The notes: generated from the letters alone by a model not told the origin. A stretch of 33,907 nucleotides of DNA from Pseudoalteromonas sp. G4 (GCF_028875915.1 NZ_JAPEHW010000043.1:1-33907); one strand, 5' to 3'; positions 10,765 through 23,636 are shown, numbered from the stretch's first letter. Numbers and translations are program-made.

Positions 10765-11346
10765 TTAAGCTAGGTTTGCGTTTGCAAATTCCCAGTTAAC
10801 TAGTGCCCAGAAACCGTTTAGGTATTCAGGACGAACGTTACGGTAATCGATGTAGTAAGCGTGTTCCCAAAGGTCAACAGTGATAATTGGTGTTACACCT
10901 GCTTCTGTAAGTGGTGTAGCAGCATTTGAAGTGTTAACGATGTCTAGGCTGCCGTCAGCAAGTTGTACTAACCACGTCCAGCTTGAACCGAAGTTGTTAA
11001 CAGCTTTGTCGTTGAAAGCAGCTTGGAATTCAGCGAATGAACCCCATTTTGCGTTGATAAGCTCAGCAACTTTACCAGTTGGCTCACCACCACCGTTTGG
11101 AGATAGGCTGTTCCAGTAGAAAGTGTGGTTCCAGATTTGAGCTGCGTTGTTAAATACGCCGCCTTCTGAGCTACATACTACTTCTTCAAGTGTTTTACCT
11201 TCGAAGTCAGTGCCTTCAACTAAACCATTTAGCTTTACAACGTAAGTGTTGTGGTGCTTGCCGTGGTGGAATTCTAGAGTTTCTTTTGAGATATGCGGCT
11301 CAAGCGCATCGATTGCATAAGGTAGTGACGGTAGTTCAAAAGCCAT
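10765..11346 (-). CDS. sodB: Iron superoxide dismutase
   Basis: 193 aa, the standard length for SodB. It dismutates superoxide in the cytoplasm. Metal ligands are all visible: H27 (EFHHGKHH), H74 (IWNHTFYW), D158 and H162 ([10 protein letters not shown]). Gln70 just before the second ligand, in the AAQIWNH context, is the hallmark of the Fe rather than the Mn enzyme. ATG 11346 has a GGAG Shine-Dalgarno. The gene diverges from grxD across 234 bp, and a candidate IscR-type palindrome lies 71-95 bp upstream of the start, next to a TATAGT -10-like hexamer on the minus strand. A perfect hairpin follows the stop codon. Confidence 0.97.
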   Translation of the reverse strand: MAFELPSLPYAIDALEPHISKETLEFHHGKHHNTYVVKLNGLVEGTDFEGKTLEEVVCSSEGGVFNNAAQIWNHTFYWNSLSPNGGGEPTGKVAELINAKWGSFAEFQAAFNDKAVNNFGSSWTWLVQLADGSLDIVNTSNAATPLTEAGVTPIITVDLWEHAYYIDYRNVRPEYLNGFWALVNWEFANANLA

Positions 11347-11416
11347 TTTATTTCTCCGTTGGCGTTAAAGTGCGGACAACTTTTTACATGAAGATGTCCG
11401 TTATAAGTGTTAAACT

Positions 11417-11441
11417 ATACCTGAGTATTTTACTCAAGTTT
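11417..11441. promoter_or_regulatory. Candidate IscR type-1 binding site between sodB and grxD
   Basis: Left arm ATACCTGAGTA, centre TTT, right arm TACTCAAGTTT. Against the E. coli type-1 IscR consensus as I remember it (ATASYYGACTR-www-YAGTCRRSTAT), 19 of 22 arm positions agree; two of the three mismatches are a symmetric C-to-G/G-to-C pair, which keeps the palindrome. It abuts TATAGT on the minus strand (11419-11414), a possible sodB -10, so binding could block sodB transcription. Control of grxD (start 140 bp away) is also possible. No footprint or search supports this yet. Confidence 0.5.
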
Positions 11442-11580
11442 TTATAAACAGCAATGCTAGATAAAAATTTGCGGTTATTTTATAGTCATTTAGTCACTGT
11501 TAAACCACAAATTTAGGCAAATAGCATAGTATTAACTTAAAGAAAATTCACCTTATGTGACTAGGGTGTCGAGGTAGTAA

Positions 11581-11913
11581 ATGGAAACTTTAGATAAGAT
11601 CAAACAACAAATCGCAGAAAATTCGATTCTACTGTATATGAAAGGCTCTCCAAAATTACCGAGCTGCGGTTTTTCATCACAAGCTTCACAAGCGCTTATG
11701 GCATGTGGCGAGCAGTTTGCGTATGTTGATATTCTTCAAAACCCTGATATCCGTGCTGAGCTACCAGCTTATGCAAATTGGCCTACATTCCCGCAGTTAT
11801 GGGTAGAAGGTGAACTAATTGGTGGTTGTGACATTATTGTTGAAATGTTCCAGCGCGGTGAGTTACAGCCGTTAATTGCTGAAGTTGCAGCAAAAAATAA
11901 AGAAGCAGAATAA
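11581..11913 (+). CDS. grxD: Monothiol glutaredoxin 4 (CGFS type)
   Basis: 110 aa, normal for the Grx4/GrxD family. The active site CGFS is at residues 29-32 (C29), preceded by KGSPKLP; WPTFPQLWVEGELIGGCDI is the glutathione-binding cis-Pro region and GG motif. CGFS glutaredoxins bind a glutathione-coordinated [2Fe-2S] cluster as homodimers or with BolA and carry clusters to targets. The start is ATG 11581 with a GAGG Shine-Dalgarno; the family N-terminus (TLDKIKQQIAENSILLYMKG) fits exactly. It lies head to head with sodB, an arrangement common in gammaproteobacteria, and shares the region with the IscR-like site. A 14-bp hairpin follows 41 bp after the stop. Confidence 0.97.
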   Translation: METLDKIKQQIAENSILLYMKGSPKLPSCGFSSQASQALMACGEQFAYVDILQNPDIRAELPAYANWPTFPQLWVEGELIGGCDIIVEMFQRGELQPLIAEVAAKNKEAE

Positions 11914-11954
11914 AAATAGTATTTAACTACTGATTGATTCTGTTCAATTTTTGC

Positions 11955-11989
11955 TAAGCTTAAAGCATTGAATTGATGCTTTAAGCTTA
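11955..11989. repeat. 14-bp perfect inverted repeat after grxD
   Basis: TAAGCTTAAAGCAT and ATGCTTTAAGCTTA pair perfectly around the 7-nt loop TGAATTG. It could end grxD transcripts, but there is no U-tract on either side, and it sits directly before the ATG pair that would start the next gene. Confidence 0.6.
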
Positions 11990-11991
11990 AC

Positions 11992-12146
11992 ATGATGTAC
12001 CCAAGCCGTATTGACTTTTATTCTTTTTAATTCTTCTCCTTATCCTAAGCAAACAAAGTTTCGCTAATAGCGAATTCTTTTCATATCAGCATCAAAAACA
12101 AGTTAAAACGCTGGAAATTAAACAAGTTTCAACTAATCGATTTGAA
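11992..12146 (+). pseudogene. Out-of-frame signal-peptide coding segment of the downstream solute-binding gene
   Basis: ATG ATG at 11992 opens MMYPSRIDFYSF and stops at TAA 12028. The frame of the downstream protein is open from 12015 and reads LILLLILSKQSFA then NSEFFSYQ, a hydrophobic core with an S-F-A cleavage site, but it has no ATG, GTG or TTG start of its own. Adding one T to the run of five Ts (12024-12028) would join the two into a normal ~25-residue signal peptide leading into the binding domain. This looks like a one-base loss in a homopolymer: true mutation, phase-variable tract or sequencing error. Confidence 0.6.
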
Positions 12147-12896
12147 GTGGGTTCTTCATCACAAACGCAATTGCGTCTAGTAACACTTGATTGGCCTCCT
12201 TATATAGACAGAAATATGTGCGGTAAAGGTTGGGTTTTCCAATTCACCGCAGCGCTTTTTCATGAGCTCGGCTACAGTATAAGCGTTGAATTTTTTCCAT
12301 GGGCGCGTTCTGTGCGAATGGCTGAGTTAGGGCAAGCGGAGATTTTGTTTCCTGAATACTTTATTGAAGTGACAGCGCCAAGTGATGTGATTGCAAATAG
12401 TTTCCGTATTAACAATCTGGCGCTCTCAGCTCCCTATGCTGGTGGCTTAGTTGGCCTTATTACACGTGCTGATTTTAGTACTCCCTATGATGGTACTTTT
12501 AAAACCATTCAAGGCGCGAAAATAGGAGTTGTGAGAGGTTATCAAAACACCCCAGAATTTGATAAGCATCTTGATTTGGGGTTTTTTAAAGCAATCGAAG
12601 CACGTGATGATGCACAAAACTTAAAAATGCTGTTAGCAGGGCGTGTTGATTATATTGTGGCTGATCCTAATGTAGCTAATTACCTGCTTGGGCATAGTAA
12701 AAGTGAGTACAAAAACACTATTAAGCTGGTTAACCCACCTTTTCAAGAAAATGACTTTTATTTTGCTATTAGTAAAAAGTCTAGTCAGTGGCAAACATTA
12801 CAAACTGAAATAAACTCAAAACTCGCCGAGTTTATTGACTCAGGCACACTTGCCTCTATTCAACAAAATGCAGGAAACTGCTCATCTGCCAAGTAA
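12147..12896 (+). CDS. Periplasmic solute-binding family 3-like protein (5' end frameshifted)
   Basis: The 249 codons from GTG 12147 cover a complete family 3-type binding fold: LVTLDWPPYIDRNMCGKGW opens the domain, GAKIGVVRGYQNTPEFD is the hinge region, and AGRVDYIVADPNVANYLL is the second-lobe signature. These proteins bind amino acids or similar small solutes, or act as sensors. No ABC permease or ATPase gene is adjacent, so it is an orphan, as is common in Alteromonadales. The GTG at 12147 is probably not the real start: homologous coding continues upstream in the same frame to 12015 and encodes a signal peptide, cut off from its ATG by an apparent one-base frameshift at 12024-12028. If that is real, no secreted protein would be made. 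Ligand unknown. Confidence 0.75.
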   Translation: MGSSSQTQLRLVTLDWPPYIDRNMCGKGWVFQFTAALFHELGYSISVEFFPWARSVRMAELGQAEILFPEYFIEVTAPSDVIANSFRINNLALSAPYAGGLVGLITRADFSTPYDGTFKTIQGAKIGVVRGYQNTPEFDKHLDLGFFKAIEARDDAQNLKMLLAGRVDYIVADPNVANYLLGHSKSEYKNTIKLVNPPFQENDFYFAISKKSSQWQTLQTEINSKLAEFIDSGTLASIQQNAGNCSSAK

Positions 12897-12961
12897 ATCA
12901 ATTTGTAATCTGCAAGTTTATTCAACTTAAAAAAGCAAAATTCGGTTAATTGGTATTACCA

Positions 12962-12975
12962 TGAATAATTATTCA
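12962..12975. promoter_or_regulatory. Candidate ArgR (ARG) box upstream of gltB
   Basis: TGAATAATTATTCA is a perfect 14-bp palindrome and a full match to the E. coli ARG-box core TGAATwwwwATTCA. It lies 398 bp upstream of gltB. ArgR has been linked to gltBDF control in E. coli. A second match to the arms occurs at 13149-13162. Confidence 0.5.
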
Positions 12976-12985
12976 GATATGTGCA

Positions 12986-13007
12986 TAGTTTACGTTTACG
13001 TAAACTA
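12986..13007. promoter_or_regulatory. Candidate LiuR-type operator upstream of gltB
   Basis: Arms TAGTTTACGT and ACGTAAACTA flank a TT centre, giving a perfect 10+2+10 palindrome. The inner TTTACGT-TT-ACGTAAA resembles the MerR-family LiuR motif of gammaproteobacteria as I recall it. Comparative genomics reported that the Shewanella LiuR regulon extends to glutamate synthase. The assignment rests on motif memory, not on a search. Confidence 0.45.
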
Positions 13008-13128
13008 CATTTGCGACTTATTTCTATTTACATGGTATTAATATGATACCGGTGTCAAGGTGATCTAAATAATTTAAAAACCCTTTTTATGGGCGCTTAA
13101 GCGGTACTTTTGTTGAATTTATGTATAA

Positions 13129-13162
13129 ATGAAAAATATTCAATAAGGTGAATATGTATTCA
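13129..13162. promoter_or_regulatory. Candidate tandem ARG boxes near a gltB promoter
   Basis: TGAATATGTATTCA at 13149-13162 has both perfect ARG-box arms. ATGAAAAATATTCA at 13129-13142 has a perfect right arm and a shifted left arm. Their centres are 20 bp apart, close to the 21-bp spacing of paired ARG boxes. A possible promoter begins 8 bp further on. Confidence 0.4.
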
Positions 13163-13170
13163 TAATTGTA

Positions 13171-13199
13171 TTGACTATATACCTTATCTTGGTTAATTT
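13171..13199 (+). promoter_or_regulatory. Possible sigma-70 promoter for gltBD
   Basis: TTGACT (13171-13176), a 17-bp spacer and TAATTT (13194-13199). The -35 is good (5 of 6) and the -10 is poor. It sits just downstream of the ARG-like pair, about 175 bp upstream of gltB. Other parts of 12897-13372 hold AT-rich sequence and an imperfect palindrome GGTAT-N7-ATACC (13034-13050) that I cannot assign. Confidence 0.3.
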
Positions 13200-13372
13200 T
13201 GAGAATCGCGCAGGTGAACACACGGCAAAACCACTTATGCAACCTTTGTTTCGCGTTAACAAAAATGTTGCGACTTCTCGAACTGAAATATTTGTTCGAT
13301 AGGGTTAAGCCAACACTTCCGTCAATCACAACTGTATTGTTCACTTAAGCTGTAGCAAGGGAGGAGTCCAAC

Positions 13373-19256
<5,884 letters not shown>

Positions 19257-19284
19257 TCATGCTAGATAAGTTTTCTAAGCAATT

Positions 19285-19311
19285 AAAAAGGTGGGCATAG
19301 CCCACCTTTTT
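19285..19311. terminator. Bidirectional rho-independent terminator between gltD and recN
   Basis: AAAAAGGTGGGC and GCCCACCTTTTT form a perfect 12-bp stem with an ATA loop and U-tracts in both directions. It serves the convergent gltD and recN. Confidence 0.95.
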
Positions 19312-19333
19312 GTTATTTGAAAATTGTAATCGC

Positions 19334-21001
19334 TTAGTGATATTGCGATAACAATTCAGAGGCATTAGTGCGTGTAATATCACTGATATTTGTACCACCT
19401 AGCAAACGTGCAATTTCATCAATACGGCCTGTGTTATCAAGTACTGCCATGCGCGTATTAGTTTGTTTACCATCGTCAGTTTTACTGACAAAAAATTGGT
19501 TATGACCACTTGATGCCACTTGTGGTAAGTGAGTTACACAGATTACTTGCGTACTCTTTCCTAACTGACGAAGCAGTTTACCTACAGCTGAAGCGGTAGG
19601 TCCTGAAATACCTACGTCTACTTCATCAAAAATAAGCGTTGGTGTGGTCATCTTATCAGCAATAATCACTTCAATAGCAAGGCTAATTCGAGAAAGCTCA
19701 CCGCCAGACGCCACTTTATGCAGTGGTTGTAAGCGTTGACCTGTATTGGCAGCAACCTGAAAATCAACCGTATCAGACCCTTTACTGCTGGTAACCGAGG
19801 CTTGCTGTTCGATGCAAATCGCAAATTTTGCATTTTCCATCGACAAACTGACAAGCGATTTGGTGACTTGCTCTGATAGCGCCTTTGCCGCCGCTGAGCG
19901 ACTTTCAGAAAGCACGCCAGCGCATGCGTAATAATGCTCTTTTGCTTTGACTATTTCAGCTTCTAACTCATTAAATCGCTCGTCGTTTTGCTCTATATTT
20001 GCAAGGCTTTGTTGTAACTCGGCATGCAAGTTTGGCAACTCTTCCGGAGTAATATCATGTTTTCTAGCTAAATCAAGCGCACGTGATATACGCTCATCAA
20101 GCTCAGATAGTTGGCTTGGATCCATTTCAACACTGTCTTGATAATGGCTTAATTCACGGGCAGCTTCTTCAAGCGTTATGCCTGCTTCAAAAAGTAAGTC
20201 TGCAATAGGCGCAAGTTTCTTATCAAGGTTTGCAAGTTCTGCTATTTGGTTTGCGCTTGATTGCACCATTGAGTAAGCGTTGTAGTTATCTTGTTGATAG
20301 ATAATTTGTAGTTCTTTTTGTGTGCCTTCTAACAACGAATTTGCATTGCTTAATAGGGTATGTTGTTGTTCAATTTCTTCATACTCGCCAGTGGCTAATG
20401 CAAACTCATCTAATTCAGCAACCTGGTACTCAAGCAGTTGTTTTTCAGCTGCAGCTTGTTGTAGCGTTTGAGCTAACTGTTTTTGCTCTCGCTCAAGCGA
20501 TTGTAATTGGTTGTACGCTGTTTTAACTTCGTTTAAAAGCTCAGTGTGACCCGCAAAGCTATCGACTACTGTAAGTTGATAGTTTGCTTTATTTAGCTGT
20601 TGATGCGCATGTTGACCGTGAATTGAAATCAATAAATTGCCAAGCGTTTTTAATTGACCGGCAGGAACCATAACCCCATTTATAAATGCTTTGCTGCGGC
20701 CATTGGCTGCAACGACACGACGAATTACGCATTCGGTGTTATCGCCAAGTTCGTGCTCATTTATAAAATGTTTTGCCGCAGGTAAGTGTTGAATATCAAA
20801 TACTGCCGATACTTGCGCTTTATCTGCGCCTTCTCTAACCATCGAGGCTTCTGCACGCTCGCCCAAACATAGAGAAAGGGCATCAATGGCAATAGATTTA
20901 CCCGCACCAGTTTCACCCGTAATAGTGGTCATGCCTGATTGCCACTCGATATCAAGGTGTTCAACAATTGCAAAATTTGTTACTTGTAATGACGTTAACA
21001 T
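19334..21001 (-). CDS. recN: DNA repair protein RecN
   Basis: 555 aa, matching RecN (E. coli 553). RecN is an SMC-like ATPase that helps double-strand break repair by holding DNA ends or sister chromosomes together. Walker A GETGAGKS is at residues 29-36; a Gln/Leu-rich coiled-coil arm spans roughly 155-380; the signature region ASGGELSRISLAIEV and Walker B LIFDEVDVGISG are near the C-terminus, followed by ICVTHLPQVAS. ATG 21001 is used. Two LexA-like boxes at 21004-21019 and 21028-21043 sit over the likely promoter and leader, as expected for an SOS gene. It lies downstream of nadK and a small membrane protein gene, the same neighbourhood as nadK-recN in E. coli. Confidence 0.97.
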   Translation of the reverse strand: MLTSLQVTNFAIVEHLDIEWQSGMTTITGETGAGKSIAIDALSLCLGERAEASMVREGADKAQVSAVFDIQHLPAAKHFINEHELGDNTECVIRRVVAANGRSKAFINGVMVPAGQLKTLGNLLISIHGQHAHQQLNKANYQLTVVDSFAGHTELLNEVKTAYNQLQSLEREQKQLAQTLQQAAAEKQLLEYQVAELDEFALATGEYEEIEQQHTLLSNANSLLEGTQKELQIIYQQDNYNAYSMVQSSANQIAELANLDKKLAPIADLLFEAGITLEEAARELSHYQDSVEMDPSQLSELDERISRALDLARKHDITPEELPNLHAELQQSLANIEQNDERFNELEAEIVKAKEHYYACAGVLSESRSAAAKALSEQVTKSLVSLSMENAKFAICIEQQASVTSSKGSDTVDFQVAANTGQRLQPLHKVASGGELSRISLAIEVIIADKMTTPTLIFDEVDVGISGPTASAVGKLLRQLGKSTQVICVTHLPQVASSGHNQFFVSKTDDGKQTNTRMAVLDNTGRIDEIARLLGGTNISDITRTNASELLSQYH

Positions 21002-21003
21002 AA

Positions 21004-21019
21004 CTGATTATCCATACAG
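21004..21019 (-). promoter_or_regulatory. LexA (SOS) box 1 upstream of recN
   Basis: CTGATTATCCATACAG fits CTG-N10-CAG; with flanks it is nearly the extended TACTG...CAGTA form. It starts only 2 bp upstream of the recN start codon, overlapping the leader and ribosome-binding region. Confidence 0.7.
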
Positions 21020-21027
21020 TACATTAA

Positions 21028-21043
21028 CTGGTAATTTATACAG
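21028..21043 (-). promoter_or_regulatory. LexA (SOS) box 2 upstream of recN
   Basis: CTGGTAATTTATACAG fits CTG-N10-CAG with an AT-rich centre. It overlaps TATAAA on the minus strand, a plausible recN -10, so LexA bound here would block the promoter. Box centres are 24 bp apart; E. coli recN also carries multiple boxes. Confidence 0.75.
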
Positions 21044-21119
21044 TAATTAAAAAATAGGCAAGTTAAAAATTACGATTATTTAAGTTGGGTTTGCGTGGAT
21101 TAAATTTATAGGTAGGGGA

Positions 21120-21143
21120 GAAGTGCTAAAATGTTAGCACTTC
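21120..21143 (-). repeat. 10-bp perfect hairpin after the small membrane protein gene
   Basis: GAAGTGCTAA and TTAGCACTTC pair around a 4-nt loop, 16 bp past the stop of the 172-aa gene and upstream of recN. It lacks a U-tract in the direction of transcription. It may be an attenuating or stabilising hairpin. Confidence 0.5.
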
Positions 21144-21159
21144 AGATTCATTTACAATA

Positions 21160-21678
21160 CTAAACTTCAGTTTCAAGCTGCGACTCTTCTGGCTCTTCAC
21201 TTATGGTTTGATACTGACTGGTGATTACTTGCTGGCTTAAAGACGGCAATTGATGTAAATAAAAATCAGCATTAAACTGATGACCAGCAGACGGTAATTG
21301 CCCAGTAAAGGCATAAATTTGTTTGCTAAGCTGTAATTTATCTTCAGCAAGCTCAAATTTACTTAATTCCACTTCAAGAAGATCGGTTAATTGGCCAATT
21401 ATTTTTTCGTAATTGCTAATATTTTCTTCGTTCTTACTTTGCATCACAAAAAAATTACTACTTATTTTCATCAAGCTACTAGAATCTTTAGGCTTAATAA
21501 TACGCGCTTTGCTGTAGTTTTGTATTACTTGTTGATAGCGCGAGCTAACGATTTCAATTCGCTCATTTTGTTGTTGTTTTTCAAGCGCAATGGCTTTTTT
21601 ACGATTTTTGTCTATCACTAAAAAAGTAGTTAATAAGACGATTAATAAAACGGTGGCTAAGAATACAACAAACCCCAT
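21160..21678 (-). CDS. Small single-pass membrane protein of unknown function
   Basis: 172 aa; I do not recognise a family. An N-terminal hydrophobic helix (residues ~2-22, FVVFLATVLLIVLLTTFLVI) is followed at once by basic residues (DKNRKKA), which suggests the rest lies in the cytoplasm. Residues ~30-130 are Gln/Glu/Lys-rich and probably helical; the tail is acidic (EEPEESQLETEV). Start ATG 21678 has an AAGGA Shine-Dalgarno. It lies 33 bp downstream of nadK and upstream of recN on the same strand, so it is probably co-transcribed with nadK. Codon use looks like its neighbours, which supports a real gene. Confidence 0.7.
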   Translation of the reverse strand: MGFVVFLATVLLIVLLTTFLVIDKNRKKAIALEKQQQNERIEIVSSRYQQVIQNYSKARIIKPKDSSSLMKISSNFFVMQSKNEENISNYEKIIGQLTDLLEVELSKFELAEDKLQLSKQIYAFTGQLPSAGHQFNADFYLHQLPSLSQQVITSQYQTISEEPEESQLETEV

Positions 21679-21711
21679 TTTTTATTTTCCTTTCTAACGT
21701 TGAAGTTTAAG

Positions 21712-22564
21712 TTAATATAATCTGCTGCCCCAGTTTAACTTCTGGCGCAAAACATTGTAATACGAATATTTGCTTGGATGCACTAAACGTAAGTGTTGTT
21801 CACTACGTTTGATGACAATTTCATCACCTGCTAAAACAGCGAGTACCACATGGCTATCACAGCTGACTTGAAGGTCAACATCGTTGGCTGGGCTAAGCAC
21901 CAATTTCACTTCACTATTTGCATCGACTACCAGCGGGCGGCTAGTTAGAGTATGCGGAAACATAGGTACTAATGAAATAGCATTGAGTTTTGGATTCAAA
22001 ATGGGCCCGCCACCTGAAAGGCTGTAAGCAGTAGAGCCAGTTGGTGTGGATACAATAAGGCCATCTGACTTTTGCGAAAACACAAATTCACGGTCAATAA
22101 ATGCTTCAAACTCAATCATGTGAGCAACTTTATTAGCGTGAAGCACTGCTTCGTTAACCGCGGTATTAGAGCTTTTTAGTTTTTCATGGCGGTCTTTCTT
22201 CACTAAATTTGCCCGCCAATACTTGCTCTAGTTCGCGCTCAAAATTATCAGGGTCGAGATCAGTTAAAAATCCTAGATTACCCCGGTTTACGCCAATTAC
22301 GGCAATATCAAAGCGAGCAAGTACCCGTGCAGCACCTAGCATATTACCGTCACCACCAACCACAATCGCTAAATCACAGTTGCGGCCAATCTCAACAAGT
22401 GATGAACTAAATTCCTCACCCACTAAAGGCTCAGCCACACGATTCTCAACATACACTTGATAGCCAAGTGCGGTTAAAAATGTGTGCAATTTAGCTAAGG
22501 TAATTGCAGCACCTTTATGATTAGGTTTACCAATCAATCCAATGTTATTAAATACTTGTGCCAT
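21712..22564 (-). pseudogene. nadK: NAD kinase, reading frame broken by an apparent small deletion
   Basis: Two overlapping minus-strand frames together make one NadK. The first (22564-22184, 126 aa from ATG) has GGDGN at residues 70-74 and [17 protein letters not shown], then ends ...GKFSEERPP. The second (from 22203, different frame) begins [12 protein letters not shown] and continues [33 protein letters not shown] and a normal C-terminus. E. coli NadK has about 18 residues (starting RFLLE) between the matching flanks; here about 7-9 codons are missing and the frame changes. At the junction AGTGAAGAAAGAC reads SEER in one frame and VKKD in the other, as expected if a deletion occurred between direct copies of GTGAAGAAA. 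NadK makes NADP and is normally essential, so sequencing or assembly error is a serious alternative. Confidence 0.85.
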
Positions 22565-22635
22565 AAAATCGTCACTGATAAAGTCGTGCCTACAGTATAT
22601 CTTGATTTTTTATCATCAGGCCATAAATAATAAAC

Positions 22636-23580
22636 ATGAAATTAAGCGCCCGTGATCAACTTATTTTTTCTGCCGTAATGGACTTGTATTGTAATGGTGA
22701 AGGTACACCTGTTGCTTCGAGCCATATTGTTAAGCAGAAACAAATTAACATCTGTAGTGCAACCGTGCGCAATGCCATGGCGCGCATGGAAAAAAGTGGG
22801 CTGTTATACGCTCCACATACCTCCTCAGGGCGTGTTCCAACTGAACTTGGTTTTAGTTATTGGTTTGATGAGTTTTTTCAGCTTTCTGAAATTGCCCATT
22901 ATTGGCAACCATCGGCACAACAACTTACTGAATTTTCGCATCGCTTAAGCCAGCTTTATCAAGTTTGTGTTTTAGTGAGTCTGCCTGAAGCTATGCAGCA
23001 GCATATTTACCGAGCTGAAGTGCTTGATTTCAGTGTGGAAAATTGGCTTATTTTACTCTTTGATAGAGATGGTAATAGTCAGAATATTCAAATAACAAAA
23101 CCGCGTGAAGCTAATGATGCTTTACGTAATCAGTTTAATGCATGGTTAAATACCGTTTTTTCAGGGCACAATCTTGCAGAAGGGTTGCGTCGCATGGCTG
23201 CAATGCGTCAAAGTGCGCCGATGTTTTGTCATGGCTCCCTTGGCATGTGGATTAAAGCCTTGGCAGAACAATTACAAGTTGAAAACAGCATTGTGATTGG
23301 CAGTCACTATTTATATGGCGATTTATCGACAGAGCAACTTAATCAAGTAGGCGCGCCTTTTTTAGATTATGTTGAACAAAAGCTCGCTTTGAAAATGGGA
23401 ATCTCTGTGATGTATCAAGATAAGTTACCCATCGCTGAGCTTGACGATTATTTATTACTGAGTATTCCTTACTTTTCACAAGAAATATATCAAGGTCGTT
23501 TGTGTGTGCTTTGTCCAAAGTCGGCGAAAATTGAAGCAATTATTAATGAAATATCGATTAATTGCGCAATTAACTCTTGA
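22636..23580 (+). CDS. hrcA: HrcA-like heat-shock repressor, divergent
   Basis: 314 aa, somewhat short for HrcA (usually ~340-350). The N-terminal winged helix is clear: GTPVASSHIV, ICSATVRNAMARMEKSGLL and PHTSSGRVPTELGFSYWFDEFF align with the HrcA signature. The rest is divergent but keeps the frame of the family: IVIGSHYLYGDLS resembles the HrcA VFIG segment and YQGRLCVLCPKSAKIEAII resembles the terminal GxlGVIGPxRMxY block. HrcA normally represses groE and dnaK-type operons by binding CIRCE. No CIRCE repeat is visible upstream of this gene or of grpE. It starts 71 bp from the divergent nadK without a clear Shine-Dalgarno. Its target is therefore uncertain. HrcA is absent from E. coli but present in some gammaproteobacteria. 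Confidence 0.8.
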   Translation: MKLSARDQLIFSAVMDLYCNGEGTPVASSHIVKQKQINICSATVRNAMARMEKSGLLYAPHTSSGRVPTELGFSYWFDEFFQLSEIAHYWQPSAQQLTEFSHRLSQLYQVCVLVSLPEAMQQHIYRAEVLDFSVENWLILLFDRDGNSQNIQITKPREANDALRNQFNAWLNTVFSGHNLAEGLRRMAAMRQSAPMFCHGSLGMWIKALAEQLQVENSIVIGSHYLYGDLSTEQLNQVGAPFLDYVEQKLALKMGISVMYQDKLPIAELDDYLLLSIPYFSQEIYQGRLCVLCPKSAKIEAIINEISINCAINS

Positions 23581-23604
23581 AAGGCATTTTTCCATCCCCA
23601 TAAT
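23576..23604 (+). promoter_or_regulatory. Sigma-32 heat-shock promoter of grpE
   Basis: CTTGAAA (23576-23582), a 13-bp spacer and CCCCATAAT (23596-23604) match the sigma-32 consensus CTTGAAA-N11-16-CCCCATnT. The -35 overlaps the TGA stop of the HrcA-like gene and the -10 lies 32 bp upstream of the grpE ATG. Confidence 0.88.
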
Positions 23605-23636
23605 TAGCATCAGTTGTAAAGATTCGGAGAGTATCA

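Noticed and set aside
13087..13344. 85-codon minus-strand ORF in the gltB upstream region
   Set aside because: No recognisable domain, no Shine-Dalgarno, and it overlaps the putative gltB promoter and leader; its composition looks like translated AT-rich noncoding DNA.
21120..21143. Possible CIRCE element (TTAGCAC and GTGCTAA half-sites) near the HrcA-like gene
   Set aside because: The arms are in the reverse order to CIRCE (GTGCTAA first), are separated by 4 not 9 bp, and carry an extra base; it lies after a gene, not before a chaperone gene.
22184..22203. Programmed frameshift as an explanation for the split nadK
   Set aside because: No slippery heptamer is evident at the overlap and conserved codons are missing, so a simple shift would not restore a normal NadK.
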